64,000 nucleotides of DNA. Source: Pseudolactococcus sp041800635 (GTDB lineage Bacteria > Bacillota > Bacilli > Lactobacillales > Streptococcaceae). This document shows, one piece after another, positions 47,823 through 56,245 of this stretch. The stretch spans positions 1,116,001 to 1,180,000 of the forward strand of contig CP181259.1 of NCBI GenBank assembly GCA_047833645.1, read 5' to 3'. Both the position numbers and the translations under genes were made by a program. The notes below the pieces were generated by a model. It was not told the DNA's origin. It saw only the letters and a list, made by a program, of their open reading frames with translations, and made no database searches. The first letter of the stretch is position 1; every line of letters begins with the position of its first letter.

Positions 47823-48641
47823 TTAGTTTTTTTCTATATAAATATTCCCTAAGGTGACATCAATTGACCGTTTCTCCACATCAATGCTATCAATCTTCAA
47901 GATCGATTTATAATCAGAAATCAAACGGTCACCTTTAAATGGTCCTTCTGCAAAGACTGCGACACCCGCAAGGAGACAGTCGAACTCATGGACCAGAGAC
48001 TTCATCCCATTCAGTGTCCCGCCGCCTTTCATGAAATCATCCACGATCAGCACGCGTTGCCCTGGCGCAAGAGAGCGCTTAGAAAGGGTCATATTCTCGA
48101 CCTTAGAGCTTGAGCCTGACATGTAGTTGACATTGAGCGTTGCCCCTTCTGTGACCTTAGGATCGCGTCTGACGATGACGAAGGGGACATCTAGGATGCT
48201 GCTAACCGCTTGGGCAATGGGGATGCCCTTTGTGGCAATGGTCATGATGGCATCGATTTGTGTGCCGACGTATTCGTGAGCAATGATTTTACCTATTTTA
48301 TTGAGATTTTTGGGACTGCCCAAGATATCAGAAAGATAAATATACCCCCCTGGCAAAATACGATTGCTTTCTGTCATGAGGTCAGCGATTTCTGATGCGA
48401 TTTCTTGGGAATTCTGATCAGAAATCGCGGGTGTGAAAATGACACCGCCAGAAACACCTGCAAAAGTTTCAACTGACCCGACTTCTGTTTCTTCGAAAAT
48501 ACGTTTGATGATCACTAAATCTTCAGAAATTGACGACTTGGCTGCGCCATATCGCTCACTAAAAAAAGATAGCGTTGTGAGTTGTCTCGGGTGATTTAAC
48601 AAATAGTTGGTAAAATCTACCAATCGTTCACTTCTTTTCAT
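47823..48641 (-). CDS. purR: Pur operon regulator PurR
   Basis: 272 residues. A winged-helix N-terminus (RSERLVDFTNYLLNHPRQLT, SERYGAAKSSISEDL) joins a phosphoribosyltransferase-like domain with the PRPP motif RVLIVDDFMKGGGTLNG. In lactococci PurR activates pur genes when PRPP is high; in Bacillus it represses. Leader of about 150 nt from an extended -10 TGATATAAT near 48801. Single gene downstream of the fusA terminator. Confidence 0.95.
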   Translation of the reverse strand: MKRSERLVDFTNYLLNHPRQLTTLSFFSERYGAAKSSISEDLVIIKRIFEETEVGSVETFAGVSGGVIFTPAISDQNSQEIASEIADLMTESNRILPGGYIYLSDILGSPKNLNKIGKIIAHEYVGTQIDAIMTIATKGIPIAQAVSSILDVPFVIVRRDPKVTEGATLNVNYMSGSSSKVENMTLSKRSLAPGQRVLIVDDFMKGGGTLNGMKSLVHEFDCLLAGVAVFAEGPFKGDRLISDYKSILKIDSIDVEKRSIDVTLGNIYIEKN

Positions 48642-48807
48642 ACTGCAACCTCTTTCACTAACTGGAATTCATCAGGTTATTGACATTAGCTATCTGGCCT
48701 GCCACTAGATCCGAACTTAAAGTGGTCTTCCTATGCCAATCCTGATGTGATCGCTATCTGTCATGCTGATAAAAACACATTACATCGCTTTCATCTTCTA
48801 TTATATC

Positions 48808-48842
48808 AAAAAAACACGAACAATTTTAATTGTTCGTGTTTT
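48808..48842 (-). terminator. Terminator of the str operon (after fusA)
   Basis: Perfect stem AACACGAACAATT with AATTGTTCGTGTT and a minus-strand T run. The stem arm (AAACACGAACAAT) also resembles a PurBox, just upstream of the purR -10. Confidence 0.9.
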
Positions 48843-48852
48843 CTGGTTAAAA

Positions 48853-50928
48853 TTAACCTTGATTTTTTTTGATGATTGCTTCTTGAACTGATTTAGGCAC
48901 ATCTTCATAGTGGTCAAATACCATCATGAAAGTACCGCGTCCTTGTGTAGATGAACGAAGCGTTGTCGCGTAACCGAACATTTCAGCAAGTGGTACAAAG
49001 GCATGAACGATTTGGCTGTTACCATGCGCTTCCATCCCTTCAACACGTCCACGACGTGCTGTCACGTGGCCCATGATATCTCCAAGATTTTCTTCAGGAA
49101 CAGTTACTGTTACTTTCATCATTGGTTCAAGGATCACTGGGTTGGCTTTAGGCGCAGCTGCTTTCAAAGCGTATGATGCTGCCACACGGAAGGCCGTTTC
49201 ATTTGAATCGACATCATGGTATGACCCATCGTAAAGTTTTGCTTTCACGTCAACAAGTGGGTAGCCCGCAAGGACACCGTTTTGCATCGCTTCTGCCAAA
49301 CCTTTTTCAACTGCTGGAATGTATTCACGCGGTACCACACCACCGACGATAGCGTTTTCGAATTCGAAACCTTTACCTTCTTCATTTGGTGTGAATTCAA
49401 CCCAAACGTGACCGTATTGACCTTTACCACCTGATTGACGAACGAATTTACCTTCGGCTTGAGTAACAGGCGCACGGAATGTTTCACGGTATGATACTTG
49501 TGGCGCACCAACGTTGGCGTCAACGTTGAACTCACGACGCATCCGGTCAACGAGGATATCCAAGTGAAGCTCACCCATACCAGCGATCAATGTTTCGCCA
49601 GTTTCAACGTTTGTTTCAACGCGGAATGATGGATCTTCTTCAGCCAATTTTTGAAGGGCAACACCCATTTTATCTTGGTCAGCTTTAGATTTAGGCTCAA
49701 CCATGACTTGGATAACGGGTTCTGGGAATTCGATAGATTCAAGAATAACTGGATTCTTTTCGTCTGTCAATGAGTCACCAGTTGTTGTGTCTTTCAAACC
49801 AACAGCGGCAGCGATATCACCTGAATAAACATCGTTGATTTCGTTACGTGTGTTAGCGTGCATTTGAAGGATACGTCCAATACGTTCGCGTTTACCTTTT
49901 GATGCGTTCAAGACGTATGAACCTGATGACAAGACACCAGAGTAAACACGGAAGAATGTCAAACGACCTACGAATGGGTCAGTCATAACTTTAAAGGCAA
50001 GGGCTGCAAATGGTTCTGAATCGTCAGCATGACGTTCAGTTTCTTCACCGTCAGGTGTCACACCTTTGATTGCTGGTACGTCAGTTGGTGCTGGCAAGTA
50101 GTCAACAACCGCATCAAGCATCATTTGAACACCTTTGTTCTTGAAGGCAGAACCTGCAAGCATTGGGTAGAATTCAACGTTGATAGTTGCTTTACGGATG
50201 GCAGCTTTCAATTCAGCTTCGCCGATTTCTTCGCCTTCAAGATATTTCATCATGATGTCTTCATCAGTATCCGCAACGGCTTCAATCAATTTAGCACGCC
50301 ATTCTTCAGCTTGCTCACGGTAAGCTTCTGGAATTTCTTCATCAAGAATGTCAGTTCCAAGGTCATTTGTATAGACTTCGGCACGCATTGTGACTAAGTC
50401 GATGATTCCTTCGAAATCTTCTTCAGATCCGATTGGAATTTGGATTGGGTGAGCGTTTGCGTTCAAACGGTCATGAAGTGTTGACAATGAATAGAAGAAG
50501 TCTGCACCGATTTTATCCATTTTGTTAGCAAATACGATACGTGGTACACCGTATTCAGTTGCTTGACGCCAAACTGTTTCTGTTTGGGGTTCAACACCTG
50601 ATTGGGCGTCCAATACAGTTACCGCACCATCCAAAACACGGAGTGAACGTTGTACTTCGATTGTGAAGTCCACGTGACCTGGTGTGTCGATGATGTTGAT
50701 ACGTGTGTCATGCCATGCAGCTGTTGTTGCAGCTGATGTGATCGTGATCCCACGTTCTTGTTCTTGGGCCATCCAGTCCATTTGTGAAGCGCCTTCGTGG
50801 GTTTCACCGATTTTATGGATTTTACCAGTATAGTAAAGTACACGCTCAGTCGTTGTTGTTTTACCAGCGTCGACGTGAGCCATGATACCGATGTTACGAG
50901 TGTTTTCGAGTGAAAATTCGCGTGCCAT
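48853..50928 (-). CDS. fusA: Elongation factor G
   Basis: 691 residues. GTPase motifs are HVDAGKTTTTERVLYYTG, RGITITSAATTAAW, DTPGHVDFT and ANKMDKIGAD; domains II-V follow without gaps. It drives translocation of the ribosome. Third gene of the rpsL-rpsG-fusA operon but separated from rpsG by a 280-bp hairpin-rich spacer. Confidence 0.98.
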   Translation of the reverse strand: MAREFSLENTRNIGIMAHVDAGKTTTTERVLYYTGKIHKIGETHEGASQMDWMAQEQERGITITSAATTAAWHDTRINIIDTPGHVDFTIEVQRSLRVLDGAVTVLDAQSGVEPQTETVWRQATEYGVPRIVFANKMDKIGADFFYSLSTLHDRLNANAHPIQIPIGSEEDFEGIIDLVTMRAEVYTNDLGTDILDEEIPEAYREQAEEWRAKLIEAVADTDEDIMMKYLEGEEIGEAELKAAIRKATINVEFYPMLAGSAFKNKGVQMMLDAVVDYLPAPTDVPAIKGVTPDGEETERHADDSEPFAALAFKVMTDPFVGRLTFFRVYSGVLSSGSYVLNASKGKRERIGRILQMHANTRNEINDVYSGDIAAAVGLKDTTTGDSLTDEKNPVILESIEFPEPVIQVMVEPKSKADQDKMGVALQKLAEEDPSFRVETNVETGETLIAGMGELHLDILVDRMRREFNVDANVGAPQVSYRETFRAPVTQAEGKFVRQSGGKGQYGHVWVEFTPNEEGKGFEFENAIVGGVVPREYIPAVEKGLAEAMQNGVLAGYPLVDVKAKLYDGSYHDVDSNETAFRVAASYALKAAAPKANPVILEPMMKVTVTVPEENLGDIMGHVTARRGRVEGMEAHGNSQIVHAFVPLAEMFGYATTLRSSTQGRGTFMMVFDHYEDVPKSVQEAIIKKNQG

Positions 50929-51208
50929 TGTATAGGTCTCCTAATTATATATGTTTGAGTGAAAAATACTAGGAAGGCAGGTCGCCCACCTAGTATTTTT
51001 CTTGAGTTACTTTGTTTAATTTTATCCCGATTGGGCCCTCACAATGTTATCGTGGTTAGACGATGTTTTGTGAGAAATTGCTGGCGCGCCTTGGCTTTTC
51101 TGCGAACAGATCGCTACGCGATGTTTGCTTGCGCAAACCCCAAGGCTTACCGCAAAGAAAATTTCTCGCATTTGGCACGCTTCGCGGGGCAAATGCTGTG
51201 AAATTTTC
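50929..51208 (-). repeat. Nested-hairpin element in the rpsG-fusA spacer
   Basis: Outer stem GAGAAATT/AATTTCTC (51072-51079, 51160-51167) encloses CCTTGG/CCAAGG (51089-51094, 51140-51145), which encloses two perfect hairpins, ATCGC-TAC-GCGAT (51110-51122) and GTTTGC-TTGC-GCAAAC (51123-51138). A further hairpin GCATTTG/CAAATGC follows at 51168-51196. It ends just after the rpsG stop. No gene seen. Confidence 0.75.
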
Positions 51209-51676
51209 TTACCAACGGAAGTGAGCGAAGGCACGGTTGGCTTCAGCCATTTTATGTGTGTCTTCACGTTTTTTAACTGCAGCACCCGTGTTGTTAGCTG
51301 CGTCCATGATTTCTTTAGCTAAACGGTCTTGCATTGTATGTTCACCACGTTTGCGAGCGATTGTTACCAACCAACGCAAACCAAGGGTTACACGACGTTC
51401 TGGACGTACTTCAACTGGGACTTGGTAGTTTGACCCACCAACACGGCGAGCGCGAACTTCAAGAACTGGCATGATGTTTTCCATTGCTTGTTCAAATACT
51501 TCGATAGCTTCTGTTCCAGTCGCTTCTTTGATTTGTTCGAAAGCGCCGTAAACGATGCTTGCTGACGTCCCACGTTTACCATCAAGCATAACGCGGTTGA
51601 TAAGGCGAGTGACTACGACTGAGTTATAAAGTGGATCTGCCAAAACTTCGCGTTTTGGTGCACGATTTTTACGCAT
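51209..51676 (-). CDS. rpsG: Ribosomal protein S7
   Basis: 155 residues, typical: RKNRAPKREVLADPLYNSVV start, RRVGGSNYQVPVEVRPERR and NRAFAHFRW end. It nucleates the 3' domain of 16S rRNA and in many bacteria represses its own operon. 20 bp after rpsL. Confidence 0.98.
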   Translation of the reverse strand: MRKNRAPKREVLADPLYNSVVVTRLINRVMLDGKRGTSASIVYGAFEQIKEATGTEAIEVFEQAMENIMPVLEVRARRVGGSNYQVPVEVRPERRVTLGLRWLVTIARKRGEHTMQDRLAKEIMDAANNTGAAVKKREDTHKMAEANRAFAHFRW

Positions 51677-51696
51677 TTATCTTATCTCCTTTCAGA

Positions 51697-52110
51697 TTAT
51701 GCTTTTGGTTTTTTAGTACCGTATTTAGAACGGCCTTGTTTACGATCTGTTACACCTGCAGTATCAAGTGCACCACGAACGATATGGTAACGTACCCCTG
51801 GCAGGTCTTTTACACGTCCACCACGAAGTAATACCACGCTGTGTTCTTGTAAGTTATGGCCGATACCTGGGATATAAGCTGTTACTTCAATCAGGTTTGA
51901 CAAACGCACACGTGCGAATTTACGCAAAGCTGAGTTGGGTTTTTTAGGTGTCATTGTGCCAACACGAGTCGCAACCCCACGTTTTTGTGGTGAGTTTGTT
52001 TTCGTTTGAACTTTTTTGCGGCTGTTGAAGCCGACGTTCAAGGCTGGTGCTGTTGATTTAACAACTTTTGATTTACGCGGTTTGCGAACCAATTGGTTAA
52101 TAGTAGGCAT
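51697..52110 (-). CDS. rpsL: Ribosomal protein S12
   Basis: 137 residues. TPKKPNSALRKFARVRLSN and GGRVKDLPGVRYHIVRG are intact; both Lys positions linked to streptomycin resistance have the wild-type residue, so the gene predicts sensitivity. First gene of the str operon. Confidence 0.98.
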   Translation of the reverse strand: MPTINQLVRKPRKSKVVKSTAPALNVGFNSRKKVQTKTNSPQKRGVATRVGTMTPKKPNSALRKFARVRLSNLIEVTAYIPGIGHNLQEHSVVLLRGGRVKDLPGVRYHIVRGALDTAGVTDRKQGRSKYGTKKPKA

Positions 52111-52346
52111 TTCTTGCTTGCTTCCAGAAGTTTATTTTGACTGACGTCAATAAGCGATAATAAACTTGAAAGCATTCCTTTCGTTTTTTCGTTTTGGGTG
52201 TGTCGGTATATGGTCGCTTACGCCAAGTTCCGACAAGAAGTTTAGATACTACATGAGATTAAGTCTCCTCAATTTCATGCTCCTTTTGTTTGACCAAATG
52301 AAAAAGTACCGTCTATCAGTTTACCACATGTTTATGGCCTTGTCAA
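52111..52346 (-). promoter_or_regulatory. str operon promoter and structured leader
   Basis: Minus strand: TTGACA (52341-52346), 17 bp, TAAACT (52318-52323). The leader of about 200 nt includes a nested hairpin: TGTCGG/CCGACA (52201-52206, 52230-52235) around a GGTCG-CTTA-CGCC hairpin. The stretch 52347-52461 holds the accessory promoter on the other strand. No gene in this 350-bp gap. Confidence 0.75.
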
Positions 52347-52387
52347 TGTTTTTGATGCAATTCTCCTACTGAGCAGAAACATCTATA

Positions 52388-52415
52388 TTGTAAAATTATA
52401 AAAATGATATATAAT
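52388..52415 (+). promoter_or_regulatory. Promoter of the GNAT toxin-antitoxin pair
   Basis: TTGTAA (52388-52393), 16 bp, TATAAT (52410-52415). AGGAGG follows at 52450 before the ATG at 52462. Confidence 0.6.
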
Positions 52416-52461
52416 TTTTGTAAGGATAATTTGACAAAAACTATAAAACAGGAGGTTTACT

Positions 52462-52632
52462 ATGGCTGTTTTGACAAAAGATACCAATATCCATTTTAAA
52501 AACGAAGACGATAAACAACGTATTTTGTCTATTTTAAAAAGCTCAGAAAAACCATCTACGGATGTTTTAAATAGACTCAATAAAGCTGTTAAAAGTGGTG
52601 TAAAGGAGAGTTTCTTTACGCATGGCAGTTGA
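52462..52632 (+). CDS. Small protein upstream of GNAT toxin, probable antitoxin
   Basis: 56 residues, with AGGAGG six bases upstream of the ATG. It begins AVLTKDTNIHFKNEDDKQRI and has a helical middle with many Lys and Ser. The stop overlaps the ATG of the GNAT frame by 11 bases, the coupling seen in type II toxin-antitoxin operons. The KNEDDKQRI region resembles short ribbon-helix or antitoxin tails, but I cannot assign a family. Intact, while its partner is broken. Confidence 0.6.
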   Translation: MAVLTKDTNIHFKNEDDKQRILSILKSSEKPSTDVLNRLNKAVKSGVKESFFTHGS

Positions 52633-52763
52633 TTTAGAACTTGTTGATTACCTATTTTTGATTAATTATTATGATGACTTGCTAGAAAAATTCGATTGCG
52701 GTGTAAAAGAAATAAACGAAGAATTTAAGAAAGTAAGAGATGATTATTCAGATAAAAGGTTAA
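52622..52763 (+). pseudogene. GNAT toxin, N-terminal fragment
   Basis: The first 47 codons of a GNAT-like protein (AVDLELVDYLFLINYYDDLL), cut by the IS at 52764. Removing the IS and one copy of TTAA joins it in frame with 53968-54395, restoring a protein of about 189 residues. Confidence 0.85.
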
Positions 52764-53963
52764 GGGCACCTCTAATAACTACCAATTAATTCACCTCTAA
52801 ATGAAATTAGAAGAAAACACAGAAAACTAAGCATAGTCTACTGTGTTTTTCTTTATGTTACAGACGCCACTTGACTGTTTATTCTTATTTTAGACAGATT
52901 ACCTCCATGTTTTGAGATTTAAACGTTTAACTTGTTCGTACCTCAATAAGTTATAAGTCAGATTTGTAAGGTCAGTATTTAAAACAGCTCGATCGAATCC
53001 AATAGAACGTAAACTAGAACCATGCATTGAATTTTCAACAAAGCCAAATACATGTTCAATACGGACACGTATTTTCGAAATGATTTTATTAAACATTTTA
53101 TCGTCTGCCTTAAGAGATTTACAACGTGTGTTTTTAAGACAGGTAAAAAGTTCAGCACCTTTAGGTGTTGCTTGATTTTGATAAGCTGAGTCTGCTAAGG
53201 TGATCTCATCGGGATCAACAAGAACCCCTATTACTTGAGAATCATGCACATTTGCAGGCGTTGTTTGATAATTCTTTACGAATTTTGATTTGGTATCTAT
53301 AGCAATATGATTTTTGTAGCCATAGTGTCTCTCATTACCTTTAATTGTCCAGCGAGCAGCTGTATCCTTCTGTGCTCTTTTGTTCTTCGTCCAATTCACT
53401 GGTACCCTATTTGCTTTAATCAATTCATTTTCGTCTTTTGGATTACGTTGTTTAGGCGCCTCTATGAATGTTGCATCAACAATCTGTCCTTTATGAGCGA
53501 TCATCCCTTGTGATTCAAGTTTTTCTTGAAAGGCAGAAAAAAGCCAGTTTCCTCTATTAGATTTTGATAGCTGATTTCTAAAGTTCCAGATAGTCTTTGC
53601 GTCTGGTACCTTGTCATCAATCTTAAGGAATCTTCTAAACGAAATCCGGTCAATCATTTGATATTCCATTGCATCATCAGATAGATTGTATAAGCGTTGT
53701 AAAATTAGAATTTTCAACATTAAAACAAGGTCATAGGGCGGTCTACCACCATGAGATTTGTTTTTTAAATCATACTTAAAAATCCGGTTAAGAGTTGGTC
53801 GAAAACACTCGAAATCAACCACTTTTTCTAGCCGCTCAAGAGGGTCTCCTTTTAAACTTAATTTTTCAAGATAGTCGCTATCTCCAAATAAATTCATCTT
53901 CAATACCTCGTTAGCTTATTTTTAATCTATTATACCTCTTTTCATACGTTTTTAGAGGTGCCC
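52764..53963 (-). mobile_element. IS5-family insertion sequence, 1200 bp
   Basis: Terminal inverted repeats start GGGCACCTCTAA at both ends (right end read on the minus strand). The target TTAA is duplicated at 52760-52763 and 53964-53967, fitting the YTAR preference of the IS5 group. One intact transposase. The clean ends and duplication point to a recent insertion. Confidence 0.93.
52899..53903 (-). CDS. IS5-family transposase
   Basis: 334 residues. N-terminal region GGRPPYDLVLMLKILILQRL with YNLSDDAMEYQ is the helix-turn-helix part. DDE residues are the Asp in QIVDATFIEAPK, the Asp in ITLADSAYQNQA and the Glu in RVRIEHVFGF. Full length, so probably active. Read opposite to the broken toxin. 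Confidence 0.93.
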   Translation of the reverse strand: MKMNLFGDSDYLEKLSLKGDPLERLEKVVDFECFRPTLNRIFKYDLKNKSHGGRPPYDLVLMLKILILQRLYNLSDDAMEYQMIDRISFRRFLKIDDKVPDAKTIWNFRNQLSKSNRGNWLFSAFQEKLESQGMIAHKGQIVDATFIEAPKQRNPKDENELIKANRVPVNWTKNKRAQKDTAARWTIKGNERHYGYKNHIAIDTKSKFVKNYQTTPANVHDSQVIGVLVDPDEITLADSAYQNQATPKGAELFTCLKNTRCKSLKADDKMFNKIISKIRVRIEHVFGFVENSMHGSSLRSIGFDRAVLNTDLTNLTYNLLRYEQVKRLNLKTWR

Positions 53964-54395
53964 TTAATATTACTCATTAATAAAAGAAAAGAAGTGCTTG
54001 GTTTTGCTTCTTTTTCTTTTGCTAATATTTCCCTAATTCCTCTTGGAGAATCTCCCGAGAAGTCATTCCCAGCACTTAATATCGATCTACTCGCGATAGA
54101 TAAACGTCATAAAGGCAAAAGATATGGCGAGAAAATTTTGATTGCACTATTGAGAATGGCCCTTACAATAGATTTTTTAGTTTCTATTACAGGCGTTCAT
54201 TTGGAAGCTATAGAAGATGCTGTTGATTTTTATGAAAAATATGGGTTTAAAGATTTGGGCGAATATTACCCCGGAAGAACTAGCACTAAAATGTTTTATA
54301 GTATCAATTCGCTGAAACAAACAGAATTAGAAATATTTACAAACCCTTTTAGTATTAGTGATAAGACGAATGATAACTACAAGGAAACCCTGTAA
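53964..54395 (+). pseudogene. GNAT toxin, C-terminal fragment
   Basis: 141 codons of the same GNAT domain after the IS: NIDLLAIDKRHKGKRYGEKI carries the acetyl-CoA loop (R/KxxGxG/Y) and DFYEKYGFKDLGEYY the last strand-helix. Toxins of this kind acetylate charged tRNA. The tail after residue 170 is acidic and not conserved by eye. Not translated as a unit without its start. Confidence 0.85.
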
Positions 54396-54468
54396 TCGTT
54401 ACGCACGCAAGGTCTCTTACATTTTTTTAAATATTGATACGTTTGATCGGTAAAAAGTTTAACATCAT

Positions 54469-54560
54469 AAAGAGCCATGTAAGGCAATACATGGCTCTTT
54501 GTGCACCTAATAGCGTGTGTGGACAACCAGTCTAGGTTATTTGTCCTGCTTCATCTATTA
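54469..54560 (-). pseudogene. Decayed copy of a type I toxin-antitoxin unit
   Basis: Holds a terminator stem AAAGAGCCATGTA/TACATGGCTCTTT (54469-54500), the repeat GCGTGTGTGGACAACC (54513-54528) and a short piece related to the toxin 3' end. The same three parts, in the same order, belong to the intact unit 178 bp to the right. The toxin start is missing. Confidence 0.7.
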
Positions 54561-54580
54561 TGGAGGGCATAAACCAAAAT

Positions 54581-54679
54581 TTGACACCAAACTTCGAAAA
54601 GTGGTATAATTTAGTTATATTTGAATTACAAATTCTAACACAAAGAGCTATGTACTGGAATACATAGCTCTTTTTTTTT
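54581..54679 (+). ncRNA. Antitoxin RNA of a Fst-like type I system
   Basis: Promoter TTGACA (54581-54586), 18 bp, extended TGGTATAAT (54605-54610). The transcript would run from about 54617 to the terminator AAAGAGCTATGTA/TACATAGCTCTTT with nine T (54642-54678), some 62 nt. It contains TTTGAATTACAAA, also found opposite the toxin start, so it can pair with the toxin mRNA at its start codon, and it shares the terminator region with the convergent toxin transcript. This matches the RNA II layout of the Fst/par family. Confidence 0.75.
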
Positions 54680-54715
54680 GCACTATTTAAGCGTGTGTGG
54701 ACAACCTAGTCTAAG

Positions 54716-54805
54716 TTATTCGTCCTTGTCCATAATTTTTTCAATGATGATGAGCAATATGCCTGAAACGACATTTGCTAATGTTTGAATTACAAACCTT
54801 AACAT
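54716..54805 (-). CDS. Fst/Ldr-like type I toxin peptide
   Basis: 29 residues from the ATG at 54805 with GGAGG upstream. One membrane helix (about 4-23; VVSGILLIIIEKI) and a charged tail ending KDE, the standard shape of Fst-family membrane toxins. The gene is convergent with the antitoxin RNA above. The direct repeat GCGTGTGTGGACAACC (54691-54706) is just downstream. Confidence 0.78.
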   Translation of the reverse strand: MLRFVIQTLANVVSGILLIIIEKIMDKDE

Positions 54806-55019
54806 CTTATACACCTCCTTCCTAGACAAAGAGGTGCCGATAATTATTAAAACATAATTCCAACGCAAAACTTGTAAACAACTCAATCATATATGGGGTT
54901 GGGTATAAAAATAATAGGTCTCAAGTTTAAACTTTAGTTAAAAAGAGCTTGAATTATTCCAAATGATCAACTAGGCATCAAATAGTTTCTAAAAGCTACC
55001 TATTTGTTTCAAAAAGTGG

Positions 55020-55025
55020 TATAAT
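55020..55025 (+). promoter_or_regulatory. Extended -10 promoter of relB-like gene
   Basis: TGGTATAAT with AAGGAGG following at 55036 and the ATG at 55049. No good -35. Confidence 0.55.
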
Positions 55026-55048
55026 AAAAGAAAAAGGAGGTTATTGAT

Positions 55049-55339
55049 ATGGCACAGATGACTTTGAGAATGGAAGACCAGCTTAATAAAGAGTTGCGTG
55101 AAACTCTGGAGAGCATGGGACTAAATCCAACGACATATTTTATAATGGCTGCGAAACAATTAGTCGCGAAGCAAAAAATTCCTTTTGAAGTTGTGGCTAC
55201 GCAATCACCTTACATGACTGAGGCAATGGAAAAACTATTAGCTGAAGAAAGAGCTAAGATGTTAGGTGTTATTGCAGATGATGCGATTGAAGTTGATGAG
55301 GACTACAAGAAAAACATGAGAGCGTTATATCATGGCTAA
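55049..55339 (+). CDS. RelB/DinJ-family antitoxin
   Basis: 96 residues: MTLRMEDQLNKELRETLESM then GLNPTTYFIMAAKQLV, the ribbon-helix-helix start of RelB/DinJ, with a C-terminal region (EVDEDYKKNMRALYHG) that normally wraps the toxin. Intact, with AAGGAGG upstream. It overlaps the toxin start by eight bases. The toxin itself is cut, so this antitoxin is an orphan here. Confidence 0.85.
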   Translation: MAQMTLRMEDQLNKELRETLESMGLNPTTYFIMAAKQLVAKQKIPFEVVATQSPYMTEAMEKLLAEERAKMLGVIADDAIEVDEDYKKNMRALYHG

Positions 55340-55400
55340 TTATCAGGTCAAATTCACTAAGAGAATGGATCGTCATTTGAAAACCTTACGCGAACGTTTA
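55332..55400 (+). pseudogene. RelE/YafQ-like toxin, truncated
   Basis: The start ANYQVKFTKRMDRHLKTL is that of RelE-superfamily toxins, then the frame runs into unrelated DNA at about 55388-55400 and continues as noise to 55538. About 70 residues of the toxin are gone. Confidence 0.8.
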
Positions 55401-55516
55401 TTATCTGATACGGTAACTGTCGCACCTGAATCAACATCTGCGGCATTTACCGTTGCAACATTCCCAAATAAGCACATCGACAAAGCAAGGATACTCATGA
55501 GTAGTATTTTTTTCAT
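55373..55516 (-). pseudogene. Secreted protein, truncated after the signal peptide
   Basis: ATG at 55516 with AGGAG eight bases upstream. 47 codons: KKILLMSILALSMCLFGNV, an AxA-like cleavage site (NAADVDS), then TVTVSDN, where a deletion joins it to the reversed RelE-like toxin. It belonged to a wall or surface protein, last in the TasA-like operon. Confidence 0.75.
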
Positions 55517-55534
55517 TTGCTTGCTCCTATCGCT

Positions 55535-56176
55535 TTAATTTACTTGCGTCAAGACTGCTGCCGCAGAGAGTGACAGGGTATATTCTTTTTCATAGTCTCC
55601 TGTCGCTTGCGCATTTGCCAGGGCTGTTTCTAGCTCGTCTTTGCCATTTTCCAAATCCCAAGAAACAGTGACAGGAACTGTGACCACGTCGCCGAAAGTA
55701 TTGGCAGGAATGTCTTTAATTTTAGCAAAAGATAAGCCTGGACCGTTTGCTTGATTCAAATCCCAGACCGTACCTTGGTAGACAGGGGCTGCCGGATCAC
55801 CAATCACAACGTTTAGGTCTTTTTGAATGTCTTCTGGTAGATTGGTCTCAACTTTTGTTCTGTTATCAAATCCCAATGTTGCTTTCACTTCAGATGTCAC
55901 ATCAAAAGTTAAGGTGCCTGTTGCTTCGAAGTTAGGGGCAACGAGGTTGTCTGTATCTGTTGCAATGTCTACGCCATCTGCACCGTCACCATTATCGTAA
56001 GTGTTAGCGAACAGGTCTAATTCGGAAGCCTCTAGGTAAAACTTAGCGACGCGCGCCGAGTCATCTTTTGTATCTACTTGCAAAACATATTTTGCATAGG
56101 TGCCACCAAAGACGCCAGCCGTTAGAAAGGCTGCAATCGCTGCTGTGGTGACAACACGTTTTCTTGTCATCTTCAT
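55535..56176 (-). CDS. TasA/CalY-like secreted protein (paralogue 3)
   Basis: 213 residues: basic start KMTRKRV, hydrophobic core, and the GGTYAKY motif that marks SipW-dependent signal peptides. The mature part has SARVAKFYLEASELDLF, TDTDNLVAPNFEATGTLTFD and a VPVTVSWDLENG strand, as in TasA/camelysin proteins that form matrix fibres in Bacillus. Complete. It needs a SipW-type peptidase, but the copy in this operon is truncated. Confidence 0.82.
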   Translation of the reverse strand: MKMTRKRVVTTAAIAAFLTAGVFGGTYAKYVLQVDTKDDSARVAKFYLEASELDLFANTYDNGDGADGVDIATDTDNLVAPNFEATGTLTFDVTSEVKATLGFDNRTKVETNLPEDIQKDLNVVIGDPAAPVYQGTVWDLNQANGPGLSFAKIKDIPANTFGDVVTVPVTVSWDLENGKDELETALANAQATGDYEKEYTLSLSAAAVLTQVN

Positions 56177-56245
56177 ATGTCGTGATCTCCTATTAAGAGT
56201 CTTTCATCTCTTTCTATCTTTACTAAGGTGGTCAGATGTCCTTGC

